Origin: Adhaeribacter soli
GTDB taxonomy: Bacteria; Bacteroidota; Bacteroidia; Cytophagales; Hymenobacteraceae
Reading direction: 5' to 3'
DNA: 64,000 bases
Assembly (NCBI RefSeq): GCF_008727925.1
Contig: NZ_VTWT01000001.1
Coordinates: forward strand, 496,001 to 560,000
Part shown: in pieces, positions 1-9,421 of the stretch
Position numbering within the stretch: position 1 is the first letter of the stretch
Layout: every line of letters starts with the position of its first letter
Position numbers and translations under genes: made by a program
The notes under the pieces: model-generated
What the model was told of the DNA's origin: nothing
Database searches by the model: none
What the model saw: only the letters and a program-made list of their open reading frames with translations

Positions 1-623
1 GTCCGAAAACCAAGGGTGCGGCCGAGCTTTTCACCTTCCGAAACGGTACCTGTGAGCCGGTAAAAATAGCCCAGGTACTTGTTTGCCGTTTCAATGTCGC
101 CGGCTTCCAGGGCCTTCCGGATCTTGGTGGAGCTTACGGCTACGTGCTCTACGTCTTCGCGCGGAATTTCTTCAACTTCGAAGCCCAGGGTTGCTGCATT
201 TTCTTTCAGGTATTCAAAGCTGCCTTCGCGGTTTTTGCCGAAATGGTGGTCGTACCCGATGATCAGTTTTTTTGTGTTTACCGCCTGAATTAAGATTTTC
301 TGAATGAAATCACTGGAACTCAGGTTCGAGAACTCGGGCGTAAACGGAATAATAAGGAGGTAGTCGATGCCGAATTGCCGGAGCAGACTAATTTTTTCTT
401 CGATGCTGGTAAGCAAATGAACCGGAGGCCCACCGTTGGGTAATACGTGGCGCGGGTGGGGCCAGAAGGTAATTACTACACTTTTTCCGTCCATTTCGGT
501 AGCATTTTCCACCACCCGTTTCAGGATCTTCTGGTGACCTACGTGCACGCCGTCGAAGGTGCCGCTGGTTACTACCGCGTTGGCCAGTTGAGGAAAATGC
601 TTCAGCTCCCGGATTACTTCCAT
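1..623 (-). CDS. ribF: Bifunctional riboflavin kinase/FAD synthetase, N-terminal part (cut by window edge)
   Basis: Reading the minus strand from the ATG at 621-623 gives about 207 residues running off the left edge. The start carries the nucleotidyltransferase signature SGTFDGVHVGHQ, followed by FWPHPRHVLP, YDHHFGKNREG and SSTKIRKAL, all typical of the FMN adenylyltransferase domain of RibF. The last visible residues (YRLTGTVSEGEKLGRTLGF) are the start of the riboflavin kinase domain. The enzyme phosphorylates riboflavin to FMN and adenylates it to FAD in the cytosol. It lies just downstream of the membrane-protein gene on the same strand (13-bp gap) and not far from truB; ribF near truB is a common bacterial arrangement. 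The C-terminus is outside the window. Confidence 0.95.
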   Translation of the reverse strand, partial: MEVIRELKHFPQLANAVVTSGTFDGVHVGHQKILKRVVENATEMDGKSVVITFWPHPRHVLPNGGPPVHLLTSIEEKISLLRQFGIDYLLIIPFTPEFSNLSSSDFIQKILIQAVNTKKLIIGYDHHFGKNREGSFEYLKENAATLGFEVEEIPREDVEHVAVSSTKIRKALEAGDIETANKYLGYFYRLTGTVSEGEKLGRTLGFR

Positions 624-636
624 TGTATTAAGCTCT

Positions 637-1950
637 TTACAGTAATAATTTTCTGGGATTTAGAAAAACTTCCCAATACTTTTCTCTGGTCATATCCTCC
701 CAATGAATATATCCTTTGCGGTATTGATAGGTCTGGAATTGACACACCAAAATTAAAAATATTATAAGTGCCGAATAGCTTCTATACGCAAAGGAGTTTT
801 GCAATCCATTTAATGTAAAAGCAAGCAGCAACATAAACAACGGAGTAAATTCCAGAAATGGCCGGCCGGAAAAGCTTCCGCCATACCACCAGCTCCACCA
901 GGAGGATAATAAGTAGGTAAGGAAAACCAGGAAGCCAAATAAGGTTATGAACTGAAAACGGTTTTGTTTCCAAAGGAAATAACCTCCAATTAATGAAATA
1001 AAGAATAGGGGAGTATAAAGGAACAGCCCTTTTTTATAACTGAAAAGAATATCTACAAAATGAGGATTGAGAAAATTAAAGCCTTCCTCACCGTAAGAAT
1101 AAACTAACCAATGTCCGGTAGTTAGTTTATAAATTATAACCTGAAGGCTTACCAGCGCCAGGAACGTTATGCCCGATGCTGTTAAGGCAAGTTTATTTGA
1201 GAAAAAACTGATCAGGCCGCTTTTTAATTTAGGAAGGCTTCCTGCCGCAAAAGGTAGGAGCAGGACTGTAATTATGTTTAAAGGCCTGATCAAAACAATT
1301 AGCGCCAGAAGTGCTGCCAGAATAATGTAGGTTTCTATTCGAGGCGAAGTAAATAGTTCCCGGCTATAGAAAAGAAACATCGTTACGAATGCCAGCGAAT
1401 AGATGTGAGACATTCCCGGCTCGTTTATAACGTAATAGAATATATTGGTTCCGAATACAGTTGCAAAAAGAAGCAGGCTTGTTTCCCATTCAGAGAGGTG
1501 TAACGGGAGGAGTAGTCTTCGGAGATAAATCAAACTGACCATTAAATAGAAAATTGCAGCCAGATTTATAAAAACAAGGTAAAGTTTTGAGAATCCGTCC
1601 TGGTCGTAACCAAACCATTTGGAAAATAAATGAGCTGCATAAAAGAAAGGCAGCTGGGCAACGGCCGTACCCAGATAGTATTTATTCAGGATCGTGCCTT
1701 GTTGGTTTTGTTTAAAACTATGGATCCCTGACTTTTCCTTTAGGTTATATTTATTCTCTATATCTTCAATAAAGCCATATTGAAGATCCTGATAAATAAA
1801 AATGGCCGGAAGGTAAGCGTAATAACCGAACGCATCGTATTCCAGGATCGATTTCCAGCGTTCTTTGCCCCACTTAATATTATAAGCGCAAAAAAGTAAT
1901 ACCAGAGAAATAATGAGTAAACTGATAGTAGACCCTTTTTTCCGGAGCAT
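637..1950 (-). CDS. Polytopic membrane protein, possible glycosyltransferase-type
   Basis: A 437-residue protein with roughly ten hydrophobic segments and an N-terminal membrane anchor after MLRKKGST. The first periplasmic loop has an aromatic stretch (ILEYDAFGYYAYLPAIFIYQDLQYG) followed by a large loop, an organisation that recalls GT-C-fold glycosyltransferases (GT39/PMT-like), but no diagnostic motif was recognised, so the role is open. Codon use is more A+T-rich than the neighbouring truB and ribF. It sits between truB (5-bp gap) and ribF on the same strand and so looks like an insertion into a housekeeping operon. Transport or surface-polymer assembly are both possible. Confidence 0.75.
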   Translation of the reverse strand: MLRKKGSTISLLIISLVLLFCAYNIKWGKERWKSILEYDAFGYYAYLPAIFIYQDLQYGFIEDIENKYNLKEKSGIHSFKQNQQGTILNKYYLGTAVAQLPFFYAAHLFSKWFGYDQDGFSKLYLVFINLAAIFYLMVSLIYLRRLLLPLHLSEWETSLLLFATVFGTNIFYYVINEPGMSHIYSLAFVTMFLFYSRELFTSPRIETYIILAALLALIVLIRPLNIITVLLLPFAAGSLPKLKSGLISFFSNKLALTASGITFLALVSLQVIIYKLTTGHWLVYSYGEEGFNFLNPHFVDILFSYKKGLFLYTPLFFISLIGGYFLWKQNRFQFITLFGFLVFLTYLLSSWWSWWYGGSFSGRPFLEFTPLFMLLLAFTLNGLQNSFAYRSYSALIIFLILVCQFQTYQYRKGYIHWEDMTREKYWEVFLNPRKLLL

Positions 1951-1955
1951 ACCGT

Positions 1956-2654
1956 TCAGTTTGAGTCCGGCCTCGTTTTAGCGATCCGTTCGTCCTTTAT
2001 CCGCATAATATCTTCTACCGAAAGCGCATCTTCCAGTTTGTAATTGCCGATGCGGGTACGGACCAGTTTGCTCAGGTGCGCGCCGCAACCCAGTTTGGCG
2101 CCGAAATCGCGGGCCAGGCTCCGGATGTAAGTGCCCTTGGAACAAACCACTTTAAAGTCTACTTCCGGCAGTTCAATGCGGGTAATTTCGAAGGACTTTA
2201 TTTCGATGTTCTTGGCTTTTATCTCGGCTTCTTCGCCGCGGCGGGCCAGGGTATAAGCCCGTTCGCCGTTCACCTTCACGGCTGAATAAATAGGCGGGAT
2301 CTGGGCAATTACTCCCACAAAACCTTCGGCAGCTTGCCGTAATTCTTCCTCGGTAATATGAGCAATGTCGCAGGTGCTGTCCACTTCGGTTTCCAGGTCG
2401 AAGGAAGGGGTGGTGGCGCCGATGGTGATGGTGCCGGTGTATTCCTTTTCCTGGGCCTGAATTTCTTCGATCTTTTTGGTGAATTTCCCGGTGCAGAGAA
2501 TCAGCAATCCGGTGGCCAGCGGATCTAAAGTGCCGGCATGGCCGATCTTTTTAATGCGTAAACTGTTCCGTACCTTTTTTACAAGGTCGAAAGAAGTCCA
2601 GGTTAATGGTTTATCTAATAGCAGGATCTCTCCGGCTTCAAAATCGTAGTTCAT
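1956..2654 (-). CDS. truB: tRNA pseudouridine(55) synthase TruB
   Basis: A 232-residue protein, the short length usual for Bacteroidota TruB. Near residues 37-50 it has the family signature GHAGTLDPLATGLL, whose Asp is the catalytic nucleophile. The N-terminal LLLDKPLTWTSFDLVKKVR and the later SKGTYIRSLARD are also TruB motifs. It converts U55 of the tRNA T-loop to pseudouridine. Its start shares a base with the uppP stop (2654), so the two are probably translationally coupled in one transcript running uppP-truB and on toward ribF. Confidence 0.96.
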   Translation of the reverse strand: MNYDFEAGEILLLDKPLTWTSFDLVKKVRNSLRIKKIGHAGTLDPLATGLLILCTGKFTKKIEEIQAQEKEYTGTITIGATTPSFDLETEVDSTCDIAHITEEELRQAAEGFVGVIAQIPPIYSAVKVNGERAYTLARRGEEAEIKAKNIEIKSFEITRIELPEVDFKVVCSKGTYIRSLARDFGAKLGCGAHLSKLVRTRIGNYKLEDALSVEDIMRIKDERIAKTRPDSN

Positions 2655-3436
2655 TATACTAAATTAACGTCGTAGCCCATTGCCAGCAGCACCAGAATGC
2701 CTACGCCCACAATAATGCGGTAAATTCCGAAGGCCCGGAAGCCATAACGGGTAAGAAAATTCACAAAAAACTTAATGGCTGCAATGGCCACAAAAAAAGC
2801 GATCACGTTGCCAATGGCCAGCATTTTCAGGTCTTCCGGCTTAATGGTTTCGTAGCTTTTCAGCATCTGGTAAGCCGTGATCACGAACATGGTCGGCACT
2901 GCCAGCAGGAAGGAAAATTCAGCCGAAGATTTCCGGTTGAAGCCCTGGGTAAGGCCGCCCACCATGGTAGCCGCCGCCCGCGAAACGCCCGGAATCAGGG
3001 CAAAGCACTGAAACAAGCCAATGAAGAAAGCCTGCTTGAAGGTAGGTTGCTGATCGGTATCAGGAGCACGGTCGAAGTATTTATCGATGAAGAGGAGAAT
3101 AAAACCGCCGATCACCAATGAAACCGCTACCACCGTTACGTCCTTCAGCAACACATCGATTACATCTTTGAGCAGGAAACCCATGATGCCGAAGGGCAGG
3201 AAACCTACGAAAAGTTTCAGGTAAAAATCGAAGGACTGGATGAAGCGCCGCCAGTACAGGAATACCACCGAAAGGATGGCCCCAAACTGGATACTGGTAA
3301 TGAAAACGCCCGTAAATTCGAACTGACTGATACCCAAAAGGCTGGATACGATGATCATGTGGCCGGTAGAAGAGATCGGGAGGAATTCCGTAAGCCCTTC
3401 TACAATTGCCAGAATTATGGTTTGCCAGAGCGCCAT
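2654..3436 (-). CDS. uppP: Undecaprenyl-diphosphate phosphatase (BacA/UppP)
   Basis: A 260-residue integral membrane protein with the two BacA/UppP signatures: EGLTEFLPISSTGHM near residues 13-27 and PGVSRAAATMVGG near residues 150-162. It dephosphorylates undecaprenyl diphosphate to recycle the lipid carrier for peptidoglycan and surface polysaccharides, and confers basal bacitracin tolerance in other bacteria. It starts directly after the DUF3098 gene (no gap) and overlaps truB by one base, so it is part of a compact operon. Confidence 0.96.
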   Translation of the reverse strand: MALWQTIILAIVEGLTEFLPISSTGHMIIVSSLLGISQFEFTGVFITSIQFGAILSVVFLYWRRFIQSFDFYLKLFVGFLPFGIMGFLLKDVIDVLLKDVTVVAVSLVIGGFILLFIDKYFDRAPDTDQQPTFKQAFFIGLFQCFALIPGVSRAAATMVGGLTQGFNRKSSAEFSFLLAVPTMFVITAYQMLKSYETIKPEDLKMLAIGNVIAFFVAIAAIKFFVNFLTRYGFRAFGIYRIIVGVGILVLLAMGYDVNLV

Positions 3437-3652
3437 TTAAACGTTCGGTTTGTCTTTGTAAAAAATAGCAAAGAATTCAATCGCAAAGCCCAGCAGCACC
3501 ACGATCGGACCTAAGGTAATGCCCATAAAGCCAAGGCCGTACTGCTCATTGTCCATGGTCATAATAACGAAACCGATCGCCAGCACCAATATTCCCACGA
3601 ACATGATGATGAAGTTTTTCCGGCCAAAAGCAAAGTTGTTTCTGTTTTCCAT
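3437..3652 (-). CDS. DUF3098 small membrane protein
   Basis: A 71-residue protein with two hydrophobic helices (about residues 13-33 and 41-63) joined by the loop TMDNEQYGLGFMG; the sequence matches my memory of DUF3098, a small membrane family found mostly in Bacteroidota. Function unknown. It abuts uppP without a gap, and in related genomes this family commonly lies between ftsX and uppP, as here, which suggests a link to envelope or division processes. Confidence 0.85.
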   Translation of the reverse strand: MENRNNFAFGRKNFIIMFVGILVLAIGFVIMTMDNEQYGLGFMGITLGPIVVLLGFAIEFFAIFYKDKPNV

Positions 3653-3660
3653 AATTTAGA

Positions 3661-3814
3661 TTGTTCGATATTCGATTGTTCGAATTTTCGAGGTTCGTAT
3701 TTTAGTTTATCCGGTACTTGATCGTTCCAGTATCCGATAACATTTTCAGTTTTTAATTCAAATTAATAGCGTTTTTAGTCGAAAATTCGAATATCGAACA
3801 ATCGAAAAATCGAG
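3661..3814. repeat. Intergenic inverted repeat built from a TTCGATTGTTCGA-like word
   Basis: The spacer between ftsX and the DUF3098 gene begins with repeated TTCGATATTCGATTG-type words (3663-3692) and ends with their reverse complements (3780-3814), about 90 bp apart. The arms are imperfect because one unit is missing, so this is a degenerate inverted repeat of a short word and not a sharp terminator. Similar word-based inverted repeats occur at 54279-54487 and 63541-63870. Confidence 0.6.
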
Positions 3815-3815
3815 C

Positions 3816-4715
3816 CTAGTAAAGTTCATCCAGCGAGGCGCGCATGTATTTGTTTACCGCGCGGAAAGAGCTGAAAAAGCCGATCATGCTGCCCATTACG
3901 ATCAGGAAAAGCATGAGGAGGATCAGTTGTTTTTCATCGCGGAGCAAAAGCAGATCCGGGAATTCGAAGTAGGCGTATTGCAGTAACAGCATCAGTAACA
4001 TCGAAGCGATCAGGCCGCTGACGATGCCCTGCACTGTGGCCCGGTTCAGGAACGGCCGCTGAATAAAATAAGCTGTGGCGCCTACCAGCTGCATGCTCCG
4101 GATCAGGAAGCGTTGGGAATACAGGGCCAGTTTTATGGTATTGTTAATGAGTACCACCACTACCAGGGTTAAAATAGCGGCAAACGAAAGCAGAATGAGA
4201 CTGGCTTTGCGAAGGTTTTGGTTGATAGAATTGAACAGGTTTTCTACGTATTGCACTTCAAAAACCCCATCAATGCTTTCCAGGTCTTTCTTGATTTCGC
4301 GCAATTTCGCGGTTTCGGCAAATTCCGGGTTAATGCGCAAAATATACGCGTCGCGGAGCGGGTTTTCGCCCAGAAAACTCATGAAATCTTCGCCGGTGCC
4401 TTTAATAAATTCCTTGGCGCCTTCTTCCTTCGGATAGAATTTTACCTGAGCTTCGCTTCCTTTATAGGCAATGTATTCTTTCAGGGCGAAGGTTTTCTGC
4501 AAGCGCACCAGTTGCATTTCGGTCTGGTTGCGGTCCAGGTACACCTGCATTTCCAGGTTTTCCTTCACTTTATCCGAAAGCCGGGCAGCGTGCAGCAAAA
4601 GCATGCCGAAAAGCCCGATCACGAACAAAGCCAGCGTGGTGCTGAAGATCACCATTAATTGCGGGTATCGGCCGAGTTTTTTCTTTCTGGTATTTTTGGA
4701 AACGGACTTGCTCAT
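3816..4715 (-). CDS. ftsX: Cell-division permease-like protein FtsX
   Basis: A 299-residue protein with the FtsX layout: a basic N-terminus, one transmembrane helix (about residues 19-42), a periplasmic domain of about 130 residues, then three C-terminal helices (about 170-195, 222-248 and 260-285). YVENLFNSINQNLRKAS precedes the second helix. FtsX couples the FtsE ATPase to peptidoglycan hydrolase activation at the septum. No ftsE is adjacent, as is usual in Bacteroidota. A terminator-like hairpin separates it from tamB upstream, so it probably has its own promoter in 4716-4770. Confidence 0.92.
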   Translation of the reverse strand: MSKSVSKNTRKKKLGRYPQLMVIFSTTLALFVIGLFGMLLLHAARLSDKVKENLEMQVYLDRNQTEMQLVRLQKTFALKEYIAYKGSEAQVKFYPKEEGAKEFIKGTGEDFMSFLGENPLRDAYILRINPEFAETAKLREIKKDLESIDGVFEVQYVENLFNSINQNLRKASLILLSFAAILTLVVVVLINNTIKLALYSQRFLIRSMQLVGATAYFIQRPFLNRATVQGIVSGLIASMLLMLLLQYAYFEFPDLLLLRDEKQLILLMLFLIVMGSMIGFFSSFRAVNKYMRASLDELY

Positions 4716-4770
4716 AGGGTATGCGAAGCCACAAATTTAAGAATATTTTTAAAAGTAGCGGCAGCTAAAA

Positions 4771-4804
4771 ACAGAAAGCCCGGTTTTAAAACCGGGCTTT
4801 CTGT
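4771..4804 (-). terminator. Rho-independent terminator of tamB
   Basis: A near-perfect hairpin with arms ACAGAAAGCCCGGTTTT and AAAACCGGGCTTTCTGT, flanked on the minus-strand 3' side by a T-rich run. It lies about 40 bp past the tamB stop and before ftsX. Confidence 0.85.
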
Positions 4805-4844
4805 TTTTAAAAGGATAGGGCTGAAGCTTCAAAAAGTCAAAGCC

Positions 4845-7800
4845 TTAAATGGGCGGCGGTACGTAGCGCGGTTCATCCGAATCGATGGTTTCCCGGTGTC
4901 TTTCCCGTTCGGCCTGAATGCGCTGCAGCCTTTTTGAGAGTTTCTTCCGGCCAAACAGCTCCCGGAACGAATCGAATTGCTCGGTATGCACCAAACTGGC
5001 CGAAGAAGTGGTGAAGGTATTCAGTTCGTACTGGTTAATGGAAGAAGTAACGTATTGCAGTTTCAAACGAAGCTTGCCGTCGGGACGAAGGTAGTATTCT
5101 GCCCGCCAGTCGCCCACGGCTGCTGCCGAGGTGTTGTTTGCCGCCTGGGTATTGCCCAAACTGCTTTCGCGGCTTACCCGCAAGCGCCCTTCCAGGAAAC
5201 GGTACCCGATCCGGGTCTGCAGTTCCGGGGCGCCGTTCGCATCGGTGCCGCTCAGTCCAATGTCCACTTCCAAGTTCGTATCTACCTGAGAGATCCAGTC
5301 GCTGAACTGGTTCGTAATAAATTCGCTTAAACTGGATAGAGCATCGCCGCCGGCATTCCCCAGCGCAAATTCCCCCACCGGCGATAAGCGTTTGAAAACC
5401 AGTAAGCTGAAAACCTGCCGGTTCAGTTCCTGTTCGTCGTTGCGGATGTTGGCTACAAAGGGCTGCAGCAGAGTTTCCAGCTGGGAAGGCACTTCGTTGA
5501 ATTCCAGGTCGAGCTTGATTTCCGGGGTCAGCAGGTTGCCGGTCAGGCCCATGACTACGGTTACAGGGTAGCGGCGGCCATCGGCCAAAGCGGTACTGTC
5601 GGAAGTGGCCTGCATTACCTGGGCCAGCGAAACGCGCTGGGTGTAGGTGGCCGAAATGTTCAGGATACCGGCATACGGGTCGCCGTTCCAGGTAATGGTA
5701 CCCCCCGGCCGCACCATAAATTCCTTGTTTACCACGTTGTAAAGCGTAAAATTATAAGCGCCCTGCACCACTTCGTAATTGCCGTACATGTTGAATTCGC
5801 CGCGGGTATCCACGTTCATCCGGATCCGGCCGTTGCCCGTGCCCCGTACAATGTCTCCGGTGCGCTCGTCGAATATTATTTCCACGTAGGCATCTTCGGT
5901 TACATCCAGGTTCATGTCCAGGTTTAAGCCCGAGAGGTCAACTTTTTGTTTTTCAACGGCTACCTTAATGCCGGTCGTGTCTTTACTGTTCTGGTTCACG
6001 AACCGGATGAAGCTCTGCCGCGAAACTTCTACCTGGTTGTTCAGCGGGATGGAAATGCGGGTTCCTTTTTCGCTCCGGGCATTTACCTTTACGCTCATGT
6101 TCTCGGTAGGCCCGAAAACGGAAACGTTACCGGTGGCAATGGCAGAGCCGTAGTACAGTTCATTTTGCTGACGGGTGGTATTGAGCACCATAAACCGCCG
6201 GAAATCTGCTTTCAGATCGAGCACCATGTTCTGGAAACCGTCGTGGTAAACCCCGCCGTTCAGGGTGGCATTGTTGCCGTAAATATCTTTCAGGGTTATT
6301 CCGCGGAACATGATACCGTTTTCGGCAAAATAAACCCGGTCGGAGAAAGAGTAAACCGTATTGAGGTAATTGAATTTAAACCGCCCGTTGTTTACTGTTG
6401 CCACCCCTTTCAGAATCGGTGCGCTCAGTTTGCCTAAGATCCGGATGCGGCCTTCCATGGTGCCGTCCATTTCCGTCATAAAGGATTTCAGGAACGGTTC
6501 TACCAGTTTTATCTGGGCATCGTCCATGGCAGCCAAAAGGTTCAGTTGCTGATCGCCGGCATTCGGATCGTAGGTGCCCGTAACGTTTACCACGCGCTTG
6601 TTGTCCCGGTCAATTCCCAGGTTCACGTTCAGCAAACTCTTGCGGCGGTCCCAGTCAGAGCTGCCGGCCACGTTCCCGATCAGCACCTCGTCGAAGAAAA
6701 GCGAATCGATGCGGAGCTGGCTGCCGACAATTACCTGGTCGTACACGTCGCGGGCAGTAAGGTCGGCATTCAGGATCCCCTTCATTTTCTGATCCATGAG
6801 CGGGTTCAGGTTCTGCAGCTCGAAATTCGCGATCTTCACCTGCAGAACCTCGTTCGGATTTTGCGAAAGGCGGCCGCCGATGCTCAGGCTCTGGTTCGCA
6901 TGCGCAATTACTAGGTTTTGGAAATCGATCTCTTTGCCTTTAAATTCTACGGTATTGTTCGGTGCAATGGTCCAGGGTTTGCCCAAAATGTTTACGTTCG
7001 AATTGCTGAAAACAAACTGCACCCGGTCCGGCAGGAAAAGCAGGTCTCCGCTGATGGCAGCTTTGTTTGTGGTATTGGTTTGCGCCAGGTTAGAAGCGAA
7101 CTGAATTTTCTGATTATGCCAGATGCCTTCCACAAAGAAATTATCGGTGGCGCCCAGGCTCTGGATTTTCTGATTTTTAGACGTAAAGAAAGCCTGAGCC
7201 AGTACATCCTGACTGAAAGGTAATTTGGAAGTAGAGGCTTCGAAGTTGTTACTGTACAGGTAGTTCTGTCCGTAGATCAGCGTGTCTATTTTGCCGCCCA
7301 CGTTAAAAATTGCCGTCTGGCCGTTGCGGAAAGAACCAGTAATAACCGACCGGTTGGAAACCCGGAGGTTGGGTACAAAGATCTGCAGCAGCGGGTTGGC
7401 CTGTTTCAGGTTCAGGTTGAAATCGAGGCTGTATTCCTGGGGCACGTTCCGTGCATTTTTCCGGCGGTAATAATTGGCGGTAGCCGCGGCATCGTTCCGG
7501 AAATTCAGTTCGTACTCCTGTATCAGGGTTTTAATGTCTTCGGTAAGCGTGGCATAATTGAAATTCCCGGTAGTGTTAAAAGCCAGTAGTTCGGAATTCA
7601 GTTGCAGCGTACGGCCTTCCGGCGTGCGGGCCGAAACCAGGCTTAAGGTATCGATCTGAAGCGGCTTATCTTCGTAGGTCAGGGTGGTGTTGCTCAGGTT
7701 GGCCGTTCCCAGCAGGTCGTCGAGTTTGAAGCCGGTAAAGTTAAGGTCGGCGGTGGTTTTTACGCTCAGGTTCTGCGGCGTGAAATTCAGGGGCTTCAGG

Positions 7801-9416
7801 TTGGCGTTTTCGATGGTGGCTTTTACGTCGAAGCGCTGGTTGCCGGGCTCCAGGCTGATGGCGCCGTTGCCGCTCATCACCAGGTTCGGATCGTTCACTT
7901 GGAACTGGCCCGCAAAATTCTGCTTGCTGAATTGGCCGTTGGTGGTAATGTTGCGGTATTTGTAGTTGTTGAAATCAATGTCGCGGATGGTCGCGTCCAG
8001 CTTTACCTGGGCAGTCTGGGCATCGAAGCCAGATCCCTCCAGGCGGCCATCGATGGAAATGGTTTTCAGCACATCCGTATCGCCTATGAATTTACCCAAC
8101 TGAAAGTTATTGGTTTTTAAATAGCCGCGGTAGGAAGACGCCGTTTTGTTTTTGTTCAGCTTCAGGTTTATATCCGAATTGAAGTTTCCCAAAGCGGTCT
8201 GGAAACTGCCGTTAGCCACAAAGTCGTTGTAAAAACCGATGAACTGGCCCTGTAATTTTACCGTACCCAAGCGGTCGGCATAGGCAAAGGCCTCGGCCGG
8301 AATGTAGCGTTTCAAATCGTCGGCATCGAGGGTGGAAGGTTGCAGCTTTAATTCCGCAAAGGTTTCCCGCATGTTCGGCAGGCCGGTGGCGCTTACGTTA
8401 CCCACTACGTGCGTATTCTTGCCGTACACAATGTCCACATTTTTGGCATCGAAGCGGCTGGTCTTGCCTTTAATGTCCGCGGTCACGACCACTTGTTCAT
8501 CCCAGTCTTTCAGCAATGGCGCAAAAAGGGCAATGTCGTCGGAGAAAACGGCGGAACTGTCGAGGCTGGCCGTTACGTGAACGCTATCGTTAAAGTCTTT
8601 AAAATTGAAGAAGTGCTTGTAATCGAAACGCACGTAATGGCGTAAATTGCTCCGGCCCACGCGCAAATCCATGTTGTCCCATTCCCAGAATTCCGGCGCA
8701 AAGGTCATTTTTACGTCCAGTTTTTTCAGGAAAGTTTTGGAAGGCGTATCGATTGCCGTCAGGCGATGAATGGTGGCTTTAATGGTATCGCCCAGAATGG
8801 CAATTTCCGAAAGCGAGCCGTTGATGTTGGCCAGCTTCATGTGCTGGTAATCGATGCCGTAATCGGAATAAGGATCGTTCTGGTTGTCGTATGTAAAATA
8901 CCCATTCTGTAGCACGATCCGGTCGATGGCAAATTCAAACGGCTTTGAAACGGTGGTGGTGTCTTTTTTGATCAGTTTCCCGAGCGAATGAATAAAGGTA
9001 GACAGGTTCAGGGAATCGGTGCCTTTATATTCGATCAGGTGGGTTCGGGGATTAGTTAAGGTAAGCGTACCGATACTGAGCTTGTTCGGGTGAAAAATGG
9101 AAAACACGCTGATATCCGCATCGAGCTTGCCAATGTAGAAGAGTTCGTGGCCCCGGATATCCAGCACCCGTACCCGGTCGAGTACCACACTGGTAAAAGG
9201 CTTGATATCAACGTGCCCGATGGTAACTTTGTGCTCGATGGTTTCGGAAACGATTTCGGCCGCTTTCTGAACGGCCCGCGTTTGCACCGAAGGGATACGC
9301 AATGCCAGGAGCAGCCCTGCCGTTAAGAATAAAACGAACACAACAAGGCCCAAAGCTATTTTAAGAATAGCTTTTCCTATAACTTGCAGCCTCTTTGGTT
9401 TATGTTCTTCTTCCAA
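4845..9416 (-). CDS. tamB: TamB-like translocation/assembly module protein (DUF490)
   Basis: A 1523-residue protein with a short cytosolic N-terminus, one hydrophobic anchor (about residues 13-40) and a very long beta-rich body with repeated N-L-x-G-x patterns. The C-terminal ~400 residues carry the conserved TamB domain, with NRQVFSLLVFKRL and a stretch around FITNQFSDWISQVDTNLEVDIGLSG. TamB/AsmA-type proteins bridge the periplasm and are linked to outer-membrane protein assembly and phospholipid transport. It is divergent from tsaD across only 5 bp, a pairing common in Bacteroidota; promoters of each gene must therefore lie inside the other. No TamA/BamA partner is in the window. Confidence 0.9.
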   Translation of the reverse strand: MEEEHKPKRLQVIGKAILKIALGLVVFVLFLTAGLLLALRIPSVQTRAVQKAAEIVSETIEHKVTIGHVDIKPFTSVVLDRVRVLDIRGHELFYIGKLDADISVFSIFHPNKLSIGTLTLTNPRTHLIEYKGTDSLNLSTFIHSLGKLIKKDTTTVSKPFEFAIDRIVLQNGYFTYDNQNDPYSDYGIDYQHMKLANINGSLSEIAILGDTIKATIHRLTAIDTPSKTFLKKLDVKMTFAPEFWEWDNMDLRVGRSNLRHYVRFDYKHFFNFKDFNDSVHVTASLDSSAVFSDDIALFAPLLKDWDEQVVVTADIKGKTSRFDAKNVDIVYGKNTHVVGNVSATGLPNMRETFAELKLQPSTLDADDLKRYIPAEAFAYADRLGTVKLQGQFIGFYNDFVANGSFQTALGNFNSDINLKLNKNKTASSYRGYLKTNNFQLGKFIGDTDVLKTISIDGRLEGSGFDAQTAQVKLDATIRDIDFNNYKYRNITTNGQFSKQNFAGQFQVNDPNLVMSGNGAISLEPGNQRFDVKATIENANLKPLNFTPQNLSVKTTADLNFTGFKLDDLLGTANLSNTTLTYEDKPLQIDTLSLVSARTPEGRTLQLNSELLAFNTTGNFNYATLTEDIKTLIQEYELNFRNDAAATANYYRRKNARNVPQEYSLDFNLNLKQANPLLQIFVPNLRVSNRSVITGSFRNGQTAIFNVGGKIDTLIYGQNYLYSNNFEASTSKLPFSQDVLAQAFFTSKNQKIQSLGATDNFFVEGIWHNQKIQFASNLAQTNTTNKAAISGDLLFLPDRVQFVFSNSNVNILGKPWTIAPNNTVEFKGKEIDFQNLVIAHANQSLSIGGRLSQNPNEVLQVKIANFELQNLNPLMDQKMKGILNADLTARDVYDQVIVGSQLRIDSLFFDEVLIGNVAGSSDWDRRKSLLNVNLGIDRDNKRVVNVTGTYDPNAGDQQLNLLAAMDDAQIKLVEPFLKSFMTEMDGTMEGRIRILGKLSAPILKGVATVNNGRFKFNYLNTVYSFSDRVYFAENGIMFRGITLKDIYGNNATLNGGVYHDGFQNMVLDLKADFRRFMVLNTTRQQNELYYGSAIATGNVSVFGPTENMSVKVNARSEKGTRISIPLNNQVEVSRQSFIRFVNQNSKDTTGIKVAVEKQKVDLSGLNLDMNLDVTEDAYVEIIFDERTGDIVRGTGNGRIRMNVDTRGEFNMYGNYEVVQGAYNFTLYNVVNKEFMVRPGGTITWNGDPYAGILNISATYTQRVSLAQVMQATSDSTALADGRRYPVTVVMGLTGNLLTPEIKLDLEFNEVPSQLETLLQPFVANIRNDEQELNRQVFSLLVFKRLSPVGEFALGNAGGDALSSLSEFITNQFSDWISQVDTNLEVDIGLSGTDANGAPELQTRIGYRFLEGRLRVSRESSLGNTQAANNTSAAAVGDWRAEYYLRPDGKLRLKLQYVTSSINQYELNTFTTSSASLVHTEQFDSFRELFGRKKLSKRLQRIQAERERHRETIDSDEPRYVPPPI

Positions 9417-9421
9417 CGGAA

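Noticed and set aside
447-767. Plus-strand 106-codon frame
   Set aside because: Antisense to ribF and the 3' end of the membrane-protein gene; no own features.
5946-6437. Several long plus-strand frames inside the tamB gene (also 4977-5330, 6546-6914, 7684-7965)
   Set aside because: All are antisense to the conserved TamB frame, a common artefact at this base composition.
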